Below, in pieces: positions 27,423-37,516 of a stretch of 64,000 bases of DNA. A model generated the notes under the pieces. It saw only the letters and a list, made by a program, of their open reading frames with translations. It did not search any database and was not told the origin of the DNA. The position numbers and the translations under genes are program-made. Source of the stretch: an uncultured Paracoccaceae bacterium (GTDB lineage Bacteria > Pseudomonadota > Alphaproteobacteria > Rhodobacterales > Rhodobacteraceae); assembly GCA_947503965.1 (NCBI GenBank), contig CANNFU010000012.1, positions 41,158-105,157 of the forward strand, written 5' to 3'. The stretch's first letter is position 1. Every line of letters begins with the position of its first letter.

Positions 27423-27578
27423 ATGACCATTACATTTGATTTATGGATGCTGCTGATCGGTGCGGGTGCGGGCCTTGCTGGTGCATTGGTGGCGCGTGGC
27501 CGAAACCGGCTGATCAAGGCGGCGGTTGCTGGCGCAGCCGCAGTATTTCTGATTGACCTTGCCCGCGGGCTCTTGTGA
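27423..27578 (+). CDS. 51-aa membrane protein
   Basis: A short frame, MTITFDLWMLLIGAGAGLAG followed by ALVARGRNRL and a second hydrophobic stretch (AAVAGAAAVFLIDLA). It predicts two small membrane helices around a basic loop. It is placed in line with the other small nuo-linked genes. No family is recognised; start by ATG without a strong ribosome binding site. Confidence 0.45.
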   Translation: MTITFDLWMLLIGAGAGLAGALVARGRNRLIKAAVAGAAAVFLIDLARGLL

Positions 27579-27618
27579 ACATCCGCACAAACCTGTCGGA
27601 AACTGGAAGGAACGCCCA

Positions 27619-27939
27619 ATGATCCGTTACGTCGCATTCGCCTCATTCGCCGGTTTGGCCGCCTGTGTTGCACCCGTCCCGGTGGGTGGGCCGGCACCTG
27701 TGCAGGTGACACCTGACCCCGTTCCCACGCCAAACCCCCGATCCGCGAAAGAGCGTTTTGTCGCAGCGGTTGAGGCGAATGGTTGCGTCATGACAGCTGG
27801 CAATCTGCGCACGATCATGGATCAGGCGACCGTGGGCACAGGTGATCTGGAAAACATCATCGTGGCGTTGCAGGCAGAAGGCCGCGCTGCCGCTGACGGG
27901 CCGAATATCCGCGTGATCACCGATACCTGCGTTGCATGA
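27619..27939 (+). CDS. Small lipoprotein, unknown
   Basis: A 106-aa protein with a lipobox (AGLAAC, Cys16) followed by a proline-rich tether (VAPVPVGGPAPVQVTPDPVP). A small helical domain with two cysteines (NGCVMTAGNLRTIMDQ and the C-terminal DTCVA) follows. The NGCVMT unit resembles GCQLTLDDVE in the gene at 26787, so the two may share a fold. GGAAGGAA lies 7 nt upstream of the ATG. Confidence 0.6.
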   Translation: MIRYVAFASFAGLAACVAPVPVGGPAPVQVTPDPVPTPNPRSAKERFVAAVEANGCVMTAGNLRTIMDQATVGTGDLENIIVALQAEGRAAADGPNIRVITDTCVA

Positions 27940-28055
27940 TGATACTGGGTATCGCTCCCGATCTGATCCTGTTGTCGGGCATCGCTTTCAATCCGCTTGC
28001 ATTTGGCGTCTTTGCGGGCGCGACAGCTATTGCGGGTGCGCTGGGCCTCTCTTAG
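27936..28055 (+). CDS. Possible 39-aa hydrophobic peptide
   Basis: An ATG overlapping the lipoprotein TGA (ATGA) opens a 39-codon frame, MMILGIAPDLILLSGIAFNP and on to GALGLS. Almost all of it is hydrophobic, enough for one long or two short membrane helices. Coupling supports it; length and lack of homologues known to me do not. Confidence 0.35.
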   Translation: MMILGIAPDLILLSGIAFNPLAFGVFAGATAIAGALGLS

Positions 28056-28161
28056 CCGCCTGAATGCCCGTTCAGCCCGTTGTCAACGCAGCACCTTCGG
28101 TGTAGGTCGAGGAAAACGCAGGGCTATCCTGCCACAATAGACCCTTAGCCGAGGTTTTTTC

Positions 28162-29268
28162 ATGCTGCGCCGTCTTCATCCTGAGCAACCGGAAAGTTTT
28201 GCTTTCACGCCCGACAACCAGAAATGGGCCGAAGCGCAGATGAAGAAGTTCCCCGAAGGTCGGCAGGCGTCGGCCATTATCCCGCTTTTGTGGCGTGCGC
28301 AGGAACAGGAAGGCTGGCTGTCGCGCCCGGCGATTGAACATGTGGCCACCATGCTTGATCTGGCCTTCATCCGCGCGTTTGAGGTTGCATCGTTCTATTT
28401 CATGTTCCAGTTGCAGCCCGTCGGTTCGGTAGCACACATCCAGGTCTGTGGTACGCTGTCCTGCATGATCTGCGGCGCCGAGGATCTGGTGGGGGTCTGT
28501 CAGGACAAGATCGCGGCCAAACCGCATGAGCTGTCAGCCGATGGCAAGTTTTCATGGGAAGAGGTGGAATGCCTTGGGTCTTGCGCCAACGCGCCCATGG
28601 CCCAGATCGGCAAGGATTATTATGAAGATCTGACTGCGGAACGTCTGGTTGAAATTATCGATGAACTCGCCGCTGGGCGCGTCCCTGTGCCGGGGCCGCA
28701 GAATGGCCGCTTTGCCGCCGAGCCGCTTAAAGGGCTGACCAGTCTGAAAGACTACGACAGCGGCAAGACAAAGTATAACGCCAGCGTGCAGGCCGCCGTT
28801 GATATCGGCGATACGGTCAAGCGGATCGACGGGACCGAGGTGCCACTGCTGACACCGTGGATCAATGACGGTACCGCACAGCCCAAACCAAAGCCAAAGG
28901 CGAAAGCGACGTCGCCCAAACCGGCAAAGAACAAACCCGTCGACAAAACCGGTGTGACCAAGCAGCAGGCGGTCGCGACCTCTGCGGCCAAACCGGTTGG
29001 CAAGTCGAACCCGGAAACCACGATTGAGGCAAAGCCGGAAACGCTGGACGCACCGCGCGCGTCAGGTGCCGACGATCTGAAAAAGATCAGCGGTCTCGGG
29101 CCCAAGCTGGAAGGCGTGTTGAACGAACTGGGGTTCTGGCATTTCGACCAGATTGCCAAATGGACCGAGGATGAGATCGCGTGGGTCGATAGCCGGTTGA
29201 AATTCAAGGGCCGCATCGCGCGCGATAACTGGATGGCGCAGGCTGCCGAGCTGGCAAAGAAGAGTTAG
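28162..29268 (+). CDS. nuoE: NADH-quinone oxidoreductase subunit E with C-terminal extension
   Basis: The 24-kDa subunit with the N1a [2Fe-2S] cluster. Core residues are about 1-180, with ligands in [11 protein letters not shown] and [10 protein letters not shown]. Beyond the core, this 368-aa protein carries a Lys/Ala/Pro-rich linker (about 235-290) and a C-terminal domain: [20 protein letters not shown] then [10 protein letters not shown] and [10 protein letters not shown]. The tail is helix-hairpin-helix-like and recurs in the next gene. Long NuoE forms are known in Rhodobacterales; the function of the tail is not known to me. Confidence 0.95.
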   Translation: MLRRLHPEQPESFAFTPDNQKWAEAQMKKFPEGRQASAIIPLLWRAQEQEGWLSRPAIEHVATMLDLAFIRAFEVASFYFMFQLQPVGSVAHIQVCGTLSCMICGAEDLVGVCQDKIAAKPHELSADGKFSWEEVECLGSCANAPMAQIGKDYYEDLTAERLVEIIDELAAGRVPVPGPQNGRFAAEPLKGLTSLKDYDSGKTKYNASVQAAVDIGDTVKRIDGTEVPLLTPWINDGTAQPKPKPKAKATSPKPAKNKPVDKTGVTKQQAVATSAAKPVGKSNPETTIEAKPETLDAPRASGADDLKKISGLGPKLEGVLNELGFWHFDQIAKWTEDEIAWVDSRLKFKGRIARDNWMAQAAELAKKS

Positions 29269-29520
29269 GCACGCTGCGGCCGATTCTCTGGGCTTGGAAT
29301 CCCGTATCGAGTTGCCACGAACATGTGTGTTTGATCGGGAAAGTTGATCTTTTTCCCACCTTTTCACCCCGTTAACCGTTGCGGTTGCATAAATAATTTT
29401 CGATTTCAGTCTGTTTCGGTTACAGGTGGAAGAGAGCGCGGCGCTGGGTCGTTTTGACGCAGGCCCTCGCATTACTGTCTGCATGGCCGCTGCCCGGTCA
29501 CCTGAGGGAGAGAAAAGACG
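29269..29520. other. Intergenic region between nuoE and the HhH-like membrane protein
   Basis: 252 bp without a gene. The middle (about 29375-29405) is AT-rich (GCATAAATAATTTTCG), unusual for this window, and could carry an internal promoter for the downstream nuo genes. I could not pair clear -35/-10 boxes. Confidence 0.4.
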
Positions 29521-30171
29521 ATGAAAGATACAGCACCAATCAGCCTTGGCATCATTGCTGTTGCGGGCCTTTTTGGCATTGTTGCCGCTGGCGTGGCCCT
29601 TGTTCTTTATGATTACGAAATTGCCGGCGCGGTGATTATCGGTGGCATTGTAGGTCTGATTGCTGCGGTTGTTCTTGCGCTGGGGTGGCGCGAGCCAGCA
29701 CCGGCCCGTCAAAACGTCCCGACCGCTGCACCGGCCCCAGCGCCCGCGCCGAAACCTGCAGCCGCACCAGCACCTGCCGCCGCAGCGGAACCGGCTGCAG
29801 CACCAGAACCGACCCCCGCACCAGAGCCAGCCGCTGCACCAGAACCGGCACCAGCAGCAGCAGCGCCTGCACCCGCGGCCACCGACGGCAAACCACAATT
29901 CCTGAGCGAAGCGCGCGAAGGTGGTCCCGATGATCTCAAGCAGATCAAGGGTGTGGGCCCAAAGCTGGAGAAAACCCTGCACGGTATGGGCATCTACCAT
30001 TTCGACCAGATTGCCGAATGGGGCCCGTCCGAGCAGGCATGGATGGATGATAATCTGGAAGGCTTCAAAGGGCGCGCGACACGCGACAACTGGGTCGAAC
30101 AGGCCAAGACACTTGCTGAAGGTGGCACCACCGAATTCTCAAGCAAGGTGAAAAAGGGCGACGTTTACTAA
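29521..30171 (+). CDS. Membrane-anchored protein with Ala/Pro linker and HhH-like domain
   Basis: A 216-aa protein with two N-terminal hydrophobic segments (about 8-28 and 34-55). A long Ala/Pro/Glu linker (about 60-120) has PAPAPAPKP- and AAPEPAP-type repeats. The C-terminal domain DDLKQIKGVGPKLEKTLHGM then YHFDQIAEW and FKGRATRDNW is nearly the same as the tail of NuoE just upstream. GAGGGAGAG precedes the ATG. The plan suggests a flexible membrane tether presenting the domain to a shared partner, perhaps complex I. That role is inferred. Confidence 0.8.
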   Translation: MKDTAPISLGIIAVAGLFGIVAAGVALVLYDYEIAGAVIIGGIVGLIAAVVLALGWREPAPARQNVPTAAPAPAPAPKPAAAPAPAAAAEPAAAPEPTPAPEPAAAPEPAPAAAAPAPAATDGKPQFLSEAREGGPDDLKQIKGVGPKLEKTLHGMGIYHFDQIAEWGPSEQAWMDDNLEGFKGRATRDNWVEQAKTLAEGGTTEFSSKVKKGDVY

Positions 30172-30264
30172 AACGCTGTCACATCCGAATATGACAATCG
30201 TGCGCGTCTTTTTCGCGCGCGATACTTCACGCCTGATGCGAAACGCATTACACGTTCCCCCGAT

Positions 30265-30495
30265 ATGACAGAGCACGGAAAAACAGATCAGGCCAAGGCA
30301 GGGCAACGCGTCGCGTTGATCGTCGCCGGAACAGGTGCTTTATACGTGTTGGTAAACCTGATTGCCGCAGAATATGGCTGGTCAAACCGCACACGCGCGT
30401 TTTTTGATCTTGCAGCGCTGGCGAGTTTCGGGTTTGCGCTGTGGCAGACATTTAGGCTTTGGCGCGCGCGTCAGGATGAGAAGGGCGGAAAGTAA
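30265..30495 (+). CDS. DUF5337-like small membrane protein
   Basis: A 76-aa protein with two predicted membrane helices ([20 protein letters not shown] and [21 protein letters not shown]) flanked by basic residues. It resembles DUF5337 proteins found just upstream of nuoF in Rhodobacterales. Its stop overlaps the nuoF ATG by 1 nt (TAATG), so translation is coupled. Function unknown; a complex I-linked role is suggested by conserved position. Confidence 0.75.
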   Translation: MTEHGKTDQAKAGQRVALIVAGTGALYVLVNLIAAEYGWSNRTRAFFDLAALASFGFALWQTFRLWRARQDEKGGK

Positions 30496-31781
30496 TGCTC
30501 AAAGACGAGAACCGGATTTTTACCAATCTCTATGGCATGCATGATCGGACCCTGGCAGGTGCGAAAAAGCGCGGCCATTGGGATGGCACTGCGGCGATCA
30601 TTAAGAAAGGCCGTGACTGGATCATCAATGAGATGAAAACATCCGGTCTGCGCGGGCGCGGCGGCGCGGGCTTTCCGACCGGCCTGAAATGGTCCTTCAT
30701 GCCCAAGGAAAGCGACGGTCGCCCCGCATATTTGGTCGTCAATGCCGACGAATCCGAGCCTGGTACCTGCAAGGACCGCGAAATCATGCGCCACGACCCG
30801 CATACGCTGGTCGAAGGCTGCTTGATTGCATCTTTCGCGATGAATGCGCATGCCTGCTACATCTACATTCGTGGCGAGTATATCCGCGAGAAAGAGGCGC
30901 TACAGGCGGCGATTGATGAGGCGTATGAGGCCGGACTGGTCGGCAAGAATGCTGCCAAATCCGGTTGGGATTTTGATATCTACCTGACCCACGGCGCCGG
31001 GGCCTATATCTGTGGTGAGGAAACAGCCCTACTGGAAAGCCTTGAGGGCAAGAAGGGTATGCCGCGAATGAAGCCGCCATTCCCGGCGGGTGCGGGGCTT
31101 TATGGCTGCCCGACCACGGTGAACAATGTCGAATCGATCGCCGTTGTGCCCACGATCCTGCGGCGCGGGGGCGAATGGTTCGCCTCTATGGGTCGTCCGA
31201 ATAATGCGGGCACGAAGCTATTCGCGATTTCGGGCCATGTGAATAACCCGTGCGTGGTCGAGGAAGAGATGTCCATCAGCTTTGAAGAACTGATCGAAAA
31301 GCATTGCGGCGGTATTCGCGGCGGCTGGGATAACCTCAAGGCGGTGATCCCGGGCGGATCGTCTGTGCCATGTGTGCGTGGCGAGAACATGCGCGATGCG
31401 ATCATGGACTTCGATGCGCTCAAGGAAAAGGGATCGTCCCTTGGCACGGCGGCGGTGATCGTCATGGATAACTCCACCGACATGATCAAGGCGATCTGGC
31501 GTCTGTCCAAATTCTACAAGCACGAAAGCTGCGGTCAGTGCACGCCCTGTCGTGAAGGCACCGGCTGGATGATGCGCGTTATGGCGCGTTTGGTAAAAGG
31601 TGATGCATCAGTCGAAGAGATTGATATGCTTCTTGATGTGACAAAGCAGGTTGAAGGGCACACGATTTGCGCCCTTGGCGACGCGGCGGCATGGCCCATT
31701 CAGGGCCTGATCAAGAACTTCCGGGACGAGATCGAAGACCGGATCAAAGACAAACGACTAGCGGGGATAGCTGCAGAATGA
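30495..31781 (+). CDS. nuoF: NADH-quinone oxidoreductase subunit F
   Basis: The NADH- and FMN-binding 51-kDa subunit, 428 aa. It shows [16 protein letters not shown] (NADH/FMN glycine-rich loop), [35 protein letters not shown] (FMN) and the N3 [4Fe-4S] ligands [13 protein letters not shown] plus a fourth Cys in [12 protein letters not shown]. Electrons from NADH enter complex I here. The ATG overlaps the DUF5337-like stop, and the TGA overlaps the next gene. Confidence 0.98.
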   Translation: MLKDENRIFTNLYGMHDRTLAGAKKRGHWDGTAAIIKKGRDWIINEMKTSGLRGRGGAGFPTGLKWSFMPKESDGRPAYLVVNADESEPGTCKDREIMRHDPHTLVEGCLIASFAMNAHACYIYIRGEYIREKEALQAAIDEAYEAGLVGKNAAKSGWDFDIYLTHGAGAYICGEETALLESLEGKKGMPRMKPPFPAGAGLYGCPTTVNNVESIAVVPTILRRGGEWFASMGRPNNAGTKLFAISGHVNNPCVVEEEMSISFEELIEKHCGGIRGGWDNLKAVIPGGSSVPCVRGENMRDAIMDFDALKEKGSSLGTAAVIVMDNSTDMIKAIWRLSKFYKHESCGQCTPCREGTGWMMRVMARLVKGDASVEEIDMLLDVTKQVEGHTICALGDAAAWPIQGLIKNFRDEIEDRIKDKRLAGIAAE

Positions 31782-32188
31782 TTGGACGTGGATTGATGAT
31801 AGGGGCGGCGTTCGCGCTGGCCGCTTGTGCAACCGGGTCGGGGGCGGCGCGCTCTTTCGATGATCCGGCGGTGCAGAAGCTTTATAATATGCCGACTGCC
31901 CAGTATTACGCGACCATTCAGATTGCCAATCAGGTGGCGCAGAGCTGTGCGCGCTATCGCTATGATGCGATCCTTGATGCGGAACTGAATGAACGGCGCA
32001 ACGAGGTTGGGCGCGGGTCGCTGTCGGCGGGCGCGCTGCGCAATGCGATTGAGGCCGAAACAGACGTGGGCCAGCGCAGTTTTCAGGCCAAGCATGGTGT
32101 AGAGCTAACAGGCGCTGATCTATGCCCTGCGGCAGATGCCGAGATGCTTGAGAATTCGGCGCTAAGCGCGATGCTGGTGCCGGTCTGA
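31778..32188 (+). CDS. Putative lipoprotein between nuoF and nuoG
   Basis: A 136-aa protein with a lipobox (FALAAC, Cys17) and a helical, charged mature part with two cysteines ([10 protein letters not shown] and DLCPAADAE). The ATG overlaps the nuoF stop (ATGA). I do not recognise the family. The position suggests co-production with complex I, but a lipoprotein would lie on the periplasmic side, away from NuoF and NuoG. Confidence 0.65.
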   Translation: MIGRGLMIGAAFALAACATGSGAARSFDDPAVQKLYNMPTAQYYATIQIANQVAQSCARYRYDAILDAELNERRNEVGRGSLSAGALRNAIEAETDVGQRSFQAKHGVELTGADLCPAADAEMLENSALSAMLVPV

Positions 32189-32195
32189 ACCTGTT

Positions 32196-32429
32196 ATGAC
32201 GTTTCGAAATGTCCTTGATGGGGCCGCGAGCTTTGGCGCGGCCCTTATCACATCTGCCGTTTGCGGATTGCCAACGTGGTTCACGATTGTCGCCGTGCGC
32301 TATGGGCTTGCGCCAGTTTGGGCCTATGGCGCGGCAGGTGCGTTGGGCGTCATAGGGCTGATCCTGACCTTTGCCTTTCTGCGAAAAGGTTTTGCTGGCA
32401 TAGCACCGACGCGACAGCGTCGGCGGTAA
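32196..32429 (+). CDS. Small membrane protein, unknown
   Basis: A 77-aa protein with two or three hydrophobic stretches (SFGAALITSAVCGLPTWFTIV, WAYGAAGALGVIGLILTFAFL) and a very basic C-terminus (PTRQRRR). It lies 7 nt after the upstream lipoprotein and before the DUF3291-like gene. No known function. Confidence 0.6.
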   Translation: MTFRNVLDGAASFGAALITSAVCGLPTWFTIVAVRYGLAPVWAYGAAGALGVIGLILTFAFLRKGFAGIAPTRQRRR

Positions 32430-32433
32430 AAGA

Positions 32434-32898
32434 GTGCATTTGGCAGAGTTCAATTTCGGCACCTTGCGCTATCCATGGGATGACCCGCGGCTAGCCGATT
32501 TTCAGAATGGGTTGGACATCGTGAACGATATCGCCGCGCGCAGCCCCGGTTTTGTCTGGCGCATGCCCGATGATGAGATGGAGGCGGTGCAGGATGACCC
32601 GTGTGGACCGCTGGCCGGTCGACCAAATACGGCCTCGACTCTGTCGGTCTGGGAGGGTGCGGCCCCGCTTTATCAGTTTGCCATGAAGACCCTGCATGCG
32701 CGCTTTATGGCGCGACAGGATGAGTGGTTTGTACCGGGTGACAGCGGTTTCGTTGTGTTTTGGTGGGTTTCGGTCGGATATCGGCCCAGTGTCACAGAGG
32801 GGATGGCGAATTGGCGGGGGCTTCAGATGCGCGGCGAGAATAAAAACGTATTTGGAAGCAATATGTTAGCCGAGCTGGCTGCGCGCGAAGTCGCCTGA
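32434..32898 (+). CDS. DUF3291 family protein
   Basis: A 154-aa protein that matches DUF3291 in pattern: an N-terminal LAEFNFGTLRYPWDDPRLADF, FVWRM near residue 41, LSVWEGAAPLYQFAM and WFVPGDSGFVVFWWV. This is a ferredoxin-like alpha/beta-barrel type fold seen in small monooxygenase-like or heme-degrading relatives, but no activity is proven. It uses a GTG start at 32434, 4 nt after the upstream stop. Its soluble cytoplasmic nature differs from most other passengers in the nuo locus. Confidence 0.8.
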   Translation: MHLAEFNFGTLRYPWDDPRLADFQNGLDIVNDIAARSPGFVWRMPDDEMEAVQDDPCGPLAGRPNTASTLSVWEGAAPLYQFAMKTLHARFMARQDEWFVPGDSGFVVFWWVSVGYRPSVTEGMANWRGLQMRGENKNVFGSNMLAELAAREVA

Positions 32899-33000
32899 AG
32901 CAATGGATAACCGCCCGCTGATATTGAATAACGGGGTGCAACAGACGATCTCTAATCGGACGCGGCCATAACTAAGTGCCCGCTATGAAGGAGCGTGAAG

Positions 33001-33408
33001 ATGACAAAGACACCAGCCCTTATTCTGGCGGCCCTTGTCGCAATAACCGGTTTTGCTGGCAGCCTGGCGGCCCAACCCCCGCTGAAAGACGTCCAGTATG
33101 TACGCGACGGGATCATTCATGTCGGCATGGCCTATGAGATTTCCGAGAAATGCAGCAGCATCCGCGCCCGCACATGGCGGGGCATCAACTTTTTGCAGTC
33201 GCTGAAAAACCATGCTGAATCGCTGGGCTACACAGACGCCCAGATTGACGCCTATATTGATGACGACGCCGAAAAAGACCGGCTGGAGGCGATTGCCCGT
33301 CGCGAGCTTGCCCGGCTTGGCATCGTGGAGGGTGACGAAGCCACCTATTGTGCCGTGGGCCGTGCCCAGATTGCAGCAAATACGCGCGTTGGCTGGCTGC
33401 TACGTTAA
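33001..33408 (+). CDS. DUF5333 exported protein
   Basis: A 135-aa protein with a signal peptide (ALILAALVAITGFAGSLAAQ). The mature domain (PPLKDVQYVRDGIIHVGMAY, EISEKCSSIRARTWRG, AESLGYTDAQIDAYI, TYCAVGRAQIAANTRVG) matches DUF5333, typically found beside nuoG in Rhodobacterales. Two cysteines probably form a disulfide. AAGGAG lies 7 nt before the ATG at 33001, which decides against the in-frame GTG at 32995. Function unknown. Confidence 0.8.
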   Translation: MTKTPALILAALVAITGFAGSLAAQPPLKDVQYVRDGIIHVGMAYEISEKCSSIRARTWRGINFLQSLKNHAESLGYTDAQIDAYIDDDAEKDRLEAIARRELARLGIVEGDEATYCAVGRAQIAANTRVGWLLR

Positions 33409-33548
33409 ACCGCTGTCTTTGGGCTGAAATTTGAGTTCTTTTTTGTCGATCTGACTGGCATCATGTGTTCGGTCGCGTTAGAACGCGGCAACGCGCAGCC
33501 GCCGCAACGCGGAAGGCTTGCGTATATGGGAACATATAGGACACAGCC

Positions 33549-35564
33549 ATGTCTGATCTGCGCAAAGTCGTCATTGATGGAAATGAGGTCGAAGTCGACG
33601 GGGCCATGACCCTGATTCAGGCTTGCGAAGAGGCTGGGGTCGAGATCCCGCGCTTCTGCTATCACGAACGGCTTTCCATCGCAGGCAACTGCCGGATGTG
33701 TCTGGTCGAGGTTGTGGGCGGTCCGCCCAAACCCGCCGCGTCCTGTGCCATGCAGGTCCGCGATCTGCGCCCCGGTCCCGAAGGACAGCCGCCTGTCGTC
33801 AAGACCAACAGCCCCATGGTCAAGAAGGCCCGCGAGGGCGTGATGGAATTTCTGCTGATCAATCACCCGCTGGATTGCCCGATCTGCGATCAGGGTGGCG
33901 AATGTGATCTGCAGGATCAGGCGATGGCTTACGGTGTTGATTTTTCCCGTTTCCGCGAACCCAAGCGCGCGACCGAGGATCTGGATCTGGGGCCGCTGGT
34001 CGAAACGCACATGACCCGCTGCATTTCCTGCACCCGTTGCGTCCGTTTCACGACCGAGGTCGCGGGTATTCACCAGATGGGCCAGACCGGTCGTGGTGAG
34101 GATGCCGAGATTACCAGCTATCTGGGCGAGACGCTGGATTCGAACCTGCAGGGTAACATCATTGATTTGTGTCCGGTGGGCGCGCTGGTGTCGAAGCCAT
34201 ACGCCTTTACCGCCCGCCCTTGGGAGCTGACCAAGACTGAATCCATTGATGTGATGGATGCCCTTGGGTCCAACATCCGTGTGGATACCAAAGGTCGCGA
34301 GGTCATGCGTTTTCTGCCCCGTAACCATGATGGCGTGAATGAGGAATGGATTTCCGACAAGACCCGCTTTGTCTGGGATGGCTTGCGCAAGCAGCGTCTG
34401 GATACGCCCTATATCCGCGAGAACGGCAAGTTGCGCAAAGCAAGCTGGCCAGAGGCGCTGAACGCTGCGGCCGCTGCGATGAAAGGCAAGAAACTGACCG
34501 GTCTGGTCGGCGATCTGGCTCCGGTGGAGGCTGCATTTGCACTGAAACAACTGATCGAAGGGCAGGGTGGCAGTGTCGAATGCCGCACCGATGGTGCGAA
34601 ACTGCCCGCCGACAACAGGTCCGCCTATGTCGGCACCGCGTCGATTGAGGATATCGATGCCGCGCAATACATCATGCTGATCGGCACGAACCCACGCACC
34701 GAAGCGCCGGTTCTGAACGCCCGTATCCGCAAGGCGTGGTCAAAGGGCGCGAATATCGCGCTTATCGGAGAGCAGGTCGATCTGACCTACGATTATGTCC
34801 ATATGGGCAAAGATCGCAAAGCATTGCATGACCTGACGCAACACAGCTTTGGCGGGATCAAGGATGTGCCATCGCTGGTGGTCGTGGGTCAAGGTGCCTT
34901 GCAAGAGGCCGATGGCGCCGCTGTTCTGGCCGCTGCAATGGATGTGACGGAAAAGACAAATGGCAAGTTGCTGATCCTGCACACCGCCGCCGGTCGCGTG
35001 GGTGCGATGGATGTAGGTGCTGTGGCCGAGGGCGGTATGGACGCGGTCAAGGACGCTGAGGTGATCTATAACCTTGGCGCGGACGAGGTGGATATCGCGC
35101 CGGGTGCCTTGGTGATCTATCAGGGATCACATGGCGACCGCGGTGCGCATCGCGCCGATATCATTCTGCCATCCGCGGCTTACACTGAGGAAAACGGGCT
35201 CTTCGTGAATACCGAAGGCCGCCCGCAACTGGCCCTGCGCGCCAGCTTCCCGCCGGGCGAGGCCAAGGAAAACTGGGCCATCCTGCGCGCGCTGTCGGCC
35301 GAGCTGGATGCAATACTGCCCTATGACAGCATTGCGCAGCTGCGTCAGGCACTGGTCAAGGCGCACCCGCATCTGGGCAAGATCGATGACGTGGCCAAAA
35401 ACACATGGCAGGCGCTTCCTGCAAAACCGCTGGGTCAGGCCGATTTCCGCAATGCGATCACAGATTTCTATCTGACGAACCCAATCGCGCGGGCCTCGAC
35501 CCTGATGGCTGAACTGAGCGCCAATGCCAAAGCGCGCAAAACCGCGCCGTTGGCTGCGGAATAA
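33549..35564 (+). CDS. nuoG: NADH-quinone oxidoreductase subunit G
   Basis: The 75-kDa iron-sulfur subunit, 671 aa. The N-terminal ferredoxin-like domain holds [2Fe-2S] ligands ([20 protein letters not shown] and later SCAMQV). A His/Cys cluster site follows ([20 protein letters not shown]), then a [4Fe-4S] site ([11 protein letters not shown] and DLCPVGAL). The rest is the molybdopterin-like domain without cofactor. It relays electrons from NuoF to NuoI. It starts a compact nuoG-H-I block. Confidence 0.98.
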   Translation: MSDLRKVVIDGNEVEVDGAMTLIQACEEAGVEIPRFCYHERLSIAGNCRMCLVEVVGGPPKPAASCAMQVRDLRPGPEGQPPVVKTNSPMVKKAREGVMEFLLINHPLDCPICDQGGECDLQDQAMAYGVDFSRFREPKRATEDLDLGPLVETHMTRCISCTRCVRFTTEVAGIHQMGQTGRGEDAEITSYLGETLDSNLQGNIIDLCPVGALVSKPYAFTARPWELTKTESIDVMDALGSNIRVDTKGREVMRFLPRNHDGVNEEWISDKTRFVWDGLRKQRLDTPYIRENGKLRKASWPEALNAAAAAMKGKKLTGLVGDLAPVEAAFALKQLIEGQGGSVECRTDGAKLPADNRSAYVGTASIEDIDAAQYIMLIGTNPRTEAPVLNARIRKAWSKGANIALIGEQVDLTYDYVHMGKDRKALHDLTQHSFGGIKDVPSLVVVGQGALQEADGAAVLAAAMDVTEKTNGKLLILHTAAGRVGAMDVGAVAEGGMDAVKDAEVIYNLGADEVDIAPGALVIYQGSHGDRGAHRADIILPSAAYTEENGLFVNTEGRPQLALRASFPPGEAKENWAILRALSAELDAILPYDSIAQLRQALVKAHPHLGKIDDVAKNTWQALPAKPLGQADFRNAITDFYLTNPIARASTLMAELSANAKARKTAPLAAE

Positions 35565-35575
35565 GGACGATTTTC

Positions 35576-37018
35576 ATGGTTGAATTCTTCACCAACACCA
35601 ACCTTGGCATCGTTCTGGTCATTCTGGCGCAGTGCCTTCTGGTGCTGATCCCGCTACTGCTCGCGCTGGCTTTCCTGATGTATGCCGACCGCAAAGTCTG
35701 GGCCGCAGTGCAGATGCGCAAGGGGCCGAATGTGGTGGGCGCCTTTGGTCTGCTGCAATCCTTTGCGGACTTCCTGAAATACATCGTGAAAGAGATTGTT
35801 GTGCCTGCGGGCGCTGACAAATTCGTCTTCTTCCTGGCACCCATGATCGCCTTTGTGCTGGCCGTGATTTCATGGGCGGTGATCCCGTTTAACGAAGGCT
35901 GGGTACTGGCCGATATCAACGTGGCGATCCTCTATATCTTCGCCATCGGCTCGCTTGAGGTTTACGGCGTGATCATGGGCGGCTGGGCGTCCAACTCCAA
36001 ATATCCATTCCTTGGCTCGCTGCGGTCAGCGGCACAGATGATCTCCTATGAGGTGTCGATTGGTCTGATCATCATCGGTGTGATTATCTCGGCCGGGTCG
36101 ATGAATTTTGGCGATATCGTCGCTGCTCAGGACGGCAATGCGGGGCTGTTCAACTGGTTCTGGCTCGCCCATTTCCCGATGCTTTTCCTGTTCTTTGTCA
36201 GCGCCTTGGCCGAAACAAACCGGCCCCCGTTTGACCTGCCCGAGGCGGAATCAGAACTGGTTGCGGGCTATCAGGTGGAATACTCCTCCACCCCGTTCCT
36301 GCTCTTCATGATCGGCGAATTGATGGCGGTTGTGCTGATGTGCGCGCTGATCTCGCTGCTGTTCTTTGGCGGCTGGCTGTCACCTGTACCCTTCCTGCCA
36401 GACGGGATTTTCTGGATGGTGCTGAAGATGGCCGCCTGTTTCTTCATCTTCGCAATGATCAAGGCGATCACACCCCGCTACCGCTACGACCAGTTGATGC
36501 GGATCGGCTGGAAAGTGTTCCTGCCGATGTCGCTGGCCTGGGTTGTACTGATTTCATTCCTTGCCAAATTCGAAGTTGCTGGCGGCTTCTGGGCGCGATG
36601 GGATCGGGAACCGGCGACCATTGCGCAGCTTGTCGATGAAACCTGCACCGCAGAATTTGCGAACCTACGGTCAATCAATCCAGATTATGACCTAGTTGCT
36701 ATGACGGCCACGACTGGCATCAACCCAAATACTTCTGTACCGGATGCAGCAAAAGTGCTCGTGTTTGCGTCGCATATGTCAGCATTTCTGCCCGTCAGTG
36801 TGCCATCAGCTGATGAAACAAAGATGGTCATTCATCCGAATGCAGAGGCGTCCGATATTGCGGCTTTGTCAGCGTGGTCTGACGTAAGCGAGTGCTTGGG
36901 CGATGCTTATGGTTTTGAGGTCAATGGTGACGTCATACCGTCAGATGGCGGTGTGAGTTTCGAAGATATCCGCGGCTGGTCGCAAGAAATTGTCGCAGCT
37001 TACAGTTCTGAGGGATAA
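35576..37018 (+). CDS. nuoH: NADH-quinone oxidoreductase subunit H with long C-terminal extension
   Basis: Membrane subunit at the junction with the quinone cavity. Core residues 1-342 carry eight or so helices and signatures [39 protein letters not shown] and [17 protein letters not shown]. NuoH usually ends near residue 345, just after FARW-like sequence. Here W342 is followed by about 138 further residues ([13 protein letters not shown]... to the C-terminus). They have two cysteines, no membrane helix and a more AT-rich codon use than the core. The reading frame is unbroken and ends 3 nt before nuoI. Confidence 0.95.
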   Translation: MVEFFTNTNLGIVLVILAQCLLVLIPLLLALAFLMYADRKVWAAVQMRKGPNVVGAFGLLQSFADFLKYIVKEIVVPAGADKFVFFLAPMIAFVLAVISWAVIPFNEGWVLADINVAILYIFAIGSLEVYGVIMGGWASNSKYPFLGSLRSAAQMISYEVSIGLIIIGVIISAGSMNFGDIVAAQDGNAGLFNWFWLAHFPMLFLFFVSALAETNRPPFDLPEAESELVAGYQVEYSSTPFLLFMIGELMAVVLMCALISLLFFGGWLSPVPFLPDGIFWMVLKMAACFFIFAMIKAITPRYRYDQLMRIGWKVFLPMSLAWVVLISFLAKFEVAGGFWARWDREPATIAQLVDETCTAEFANLRSINPDYDLVAMTATTGINPNTSVPDAAKVLVFASHMSAFLPVSVPSADETKMVIHPNAEASDIAALSAWSDVSECLGDAYGFEVNGDVIPSDGGVSFEDIRGWSQEIVAAYSSEG

Positions 37019-37021
37019 CAA

Positions 37022-37516
37022 ATGACCCAAATCGACTACACCCGCGCGGCCAAGTATTTCCTGCTGCAGGACGTCTGGCAGGGGTTCAAGCTGGGGATGA
37101 AATACTTCTTCTCCCCCAAGGCGACCCTGAACTATCCGCATGAAAAGGGGCCGCTTTCCCCCCGTTTCCGGGGTGAACACGCGCTGCGCCGTTATCCCAA
37201 TGGTGAGGAACGCTGCATCGCGTGCAAATTGTGCGAGGCCGTCTGCCCCGCACAGGCCATCACCATTGACGCCGAACCGCGTGATGACGGCTCCCGCCGC
37301 ACCACCCGCTATGACATCGACATGACCAAATGCATCTATTGCGGCTTCTGCCAAGAGGCGTGTCCGGTAGATGCCATCGTCGAAGGGCCGAATTTCGAAT
37401 TCAGTACCGAAACGCGGGAAGAGCTGTATTACGACAAAGCAAAGCTCTTGGAGAACGGCGATCGTTGGGAATCGGAAATTGCCCGCAACCTTGAACTGGA
37501 CGCACCCTACAGATGA
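37022..37516 (+). CDS. nuoI: NADH-quinone oxidoreductase subunit I
   Basis: The 23-kDa ferredoxin-like subunit, 164 aa. It carries two [4Fe-4S] clusters (N6a, N6b) in [16 protein letters not shown] and [16 protein letters not shown] and passes electrons to NuoB. The N-terminal amphipathic region contacts the membrane arm. Its TGA overlaps the ATG of the next gene. Confidence 0.98.
   Translation: MTQIDYTRAAKYFLLQDVWQGFKLGMKYFFSPKATLNYPHEKGPLSPRFRGEHALRRYPNGEERCIACKLCEAVCPAQAITIDAEPRDDGSRRTTRYDIDMTKCIYCGFCQEACPVDAIVEGPNFEFSTETREELYYDKAKLLENGDRWESEIARNLELDAPYR

Noticed and set aside
30208..30232. GC-rich hairpin before the DUF5337-like gene considered as a terminator
   Set aside because: A stem of about 9 bp forms, but no T-run follows on either strand and the operon seems to continue.
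33405..34667. Minus-strand open frame opposite nuoG (about 420 codons)
   Set aside because: Antisense to a certain gene, and its sequence shows no motif.
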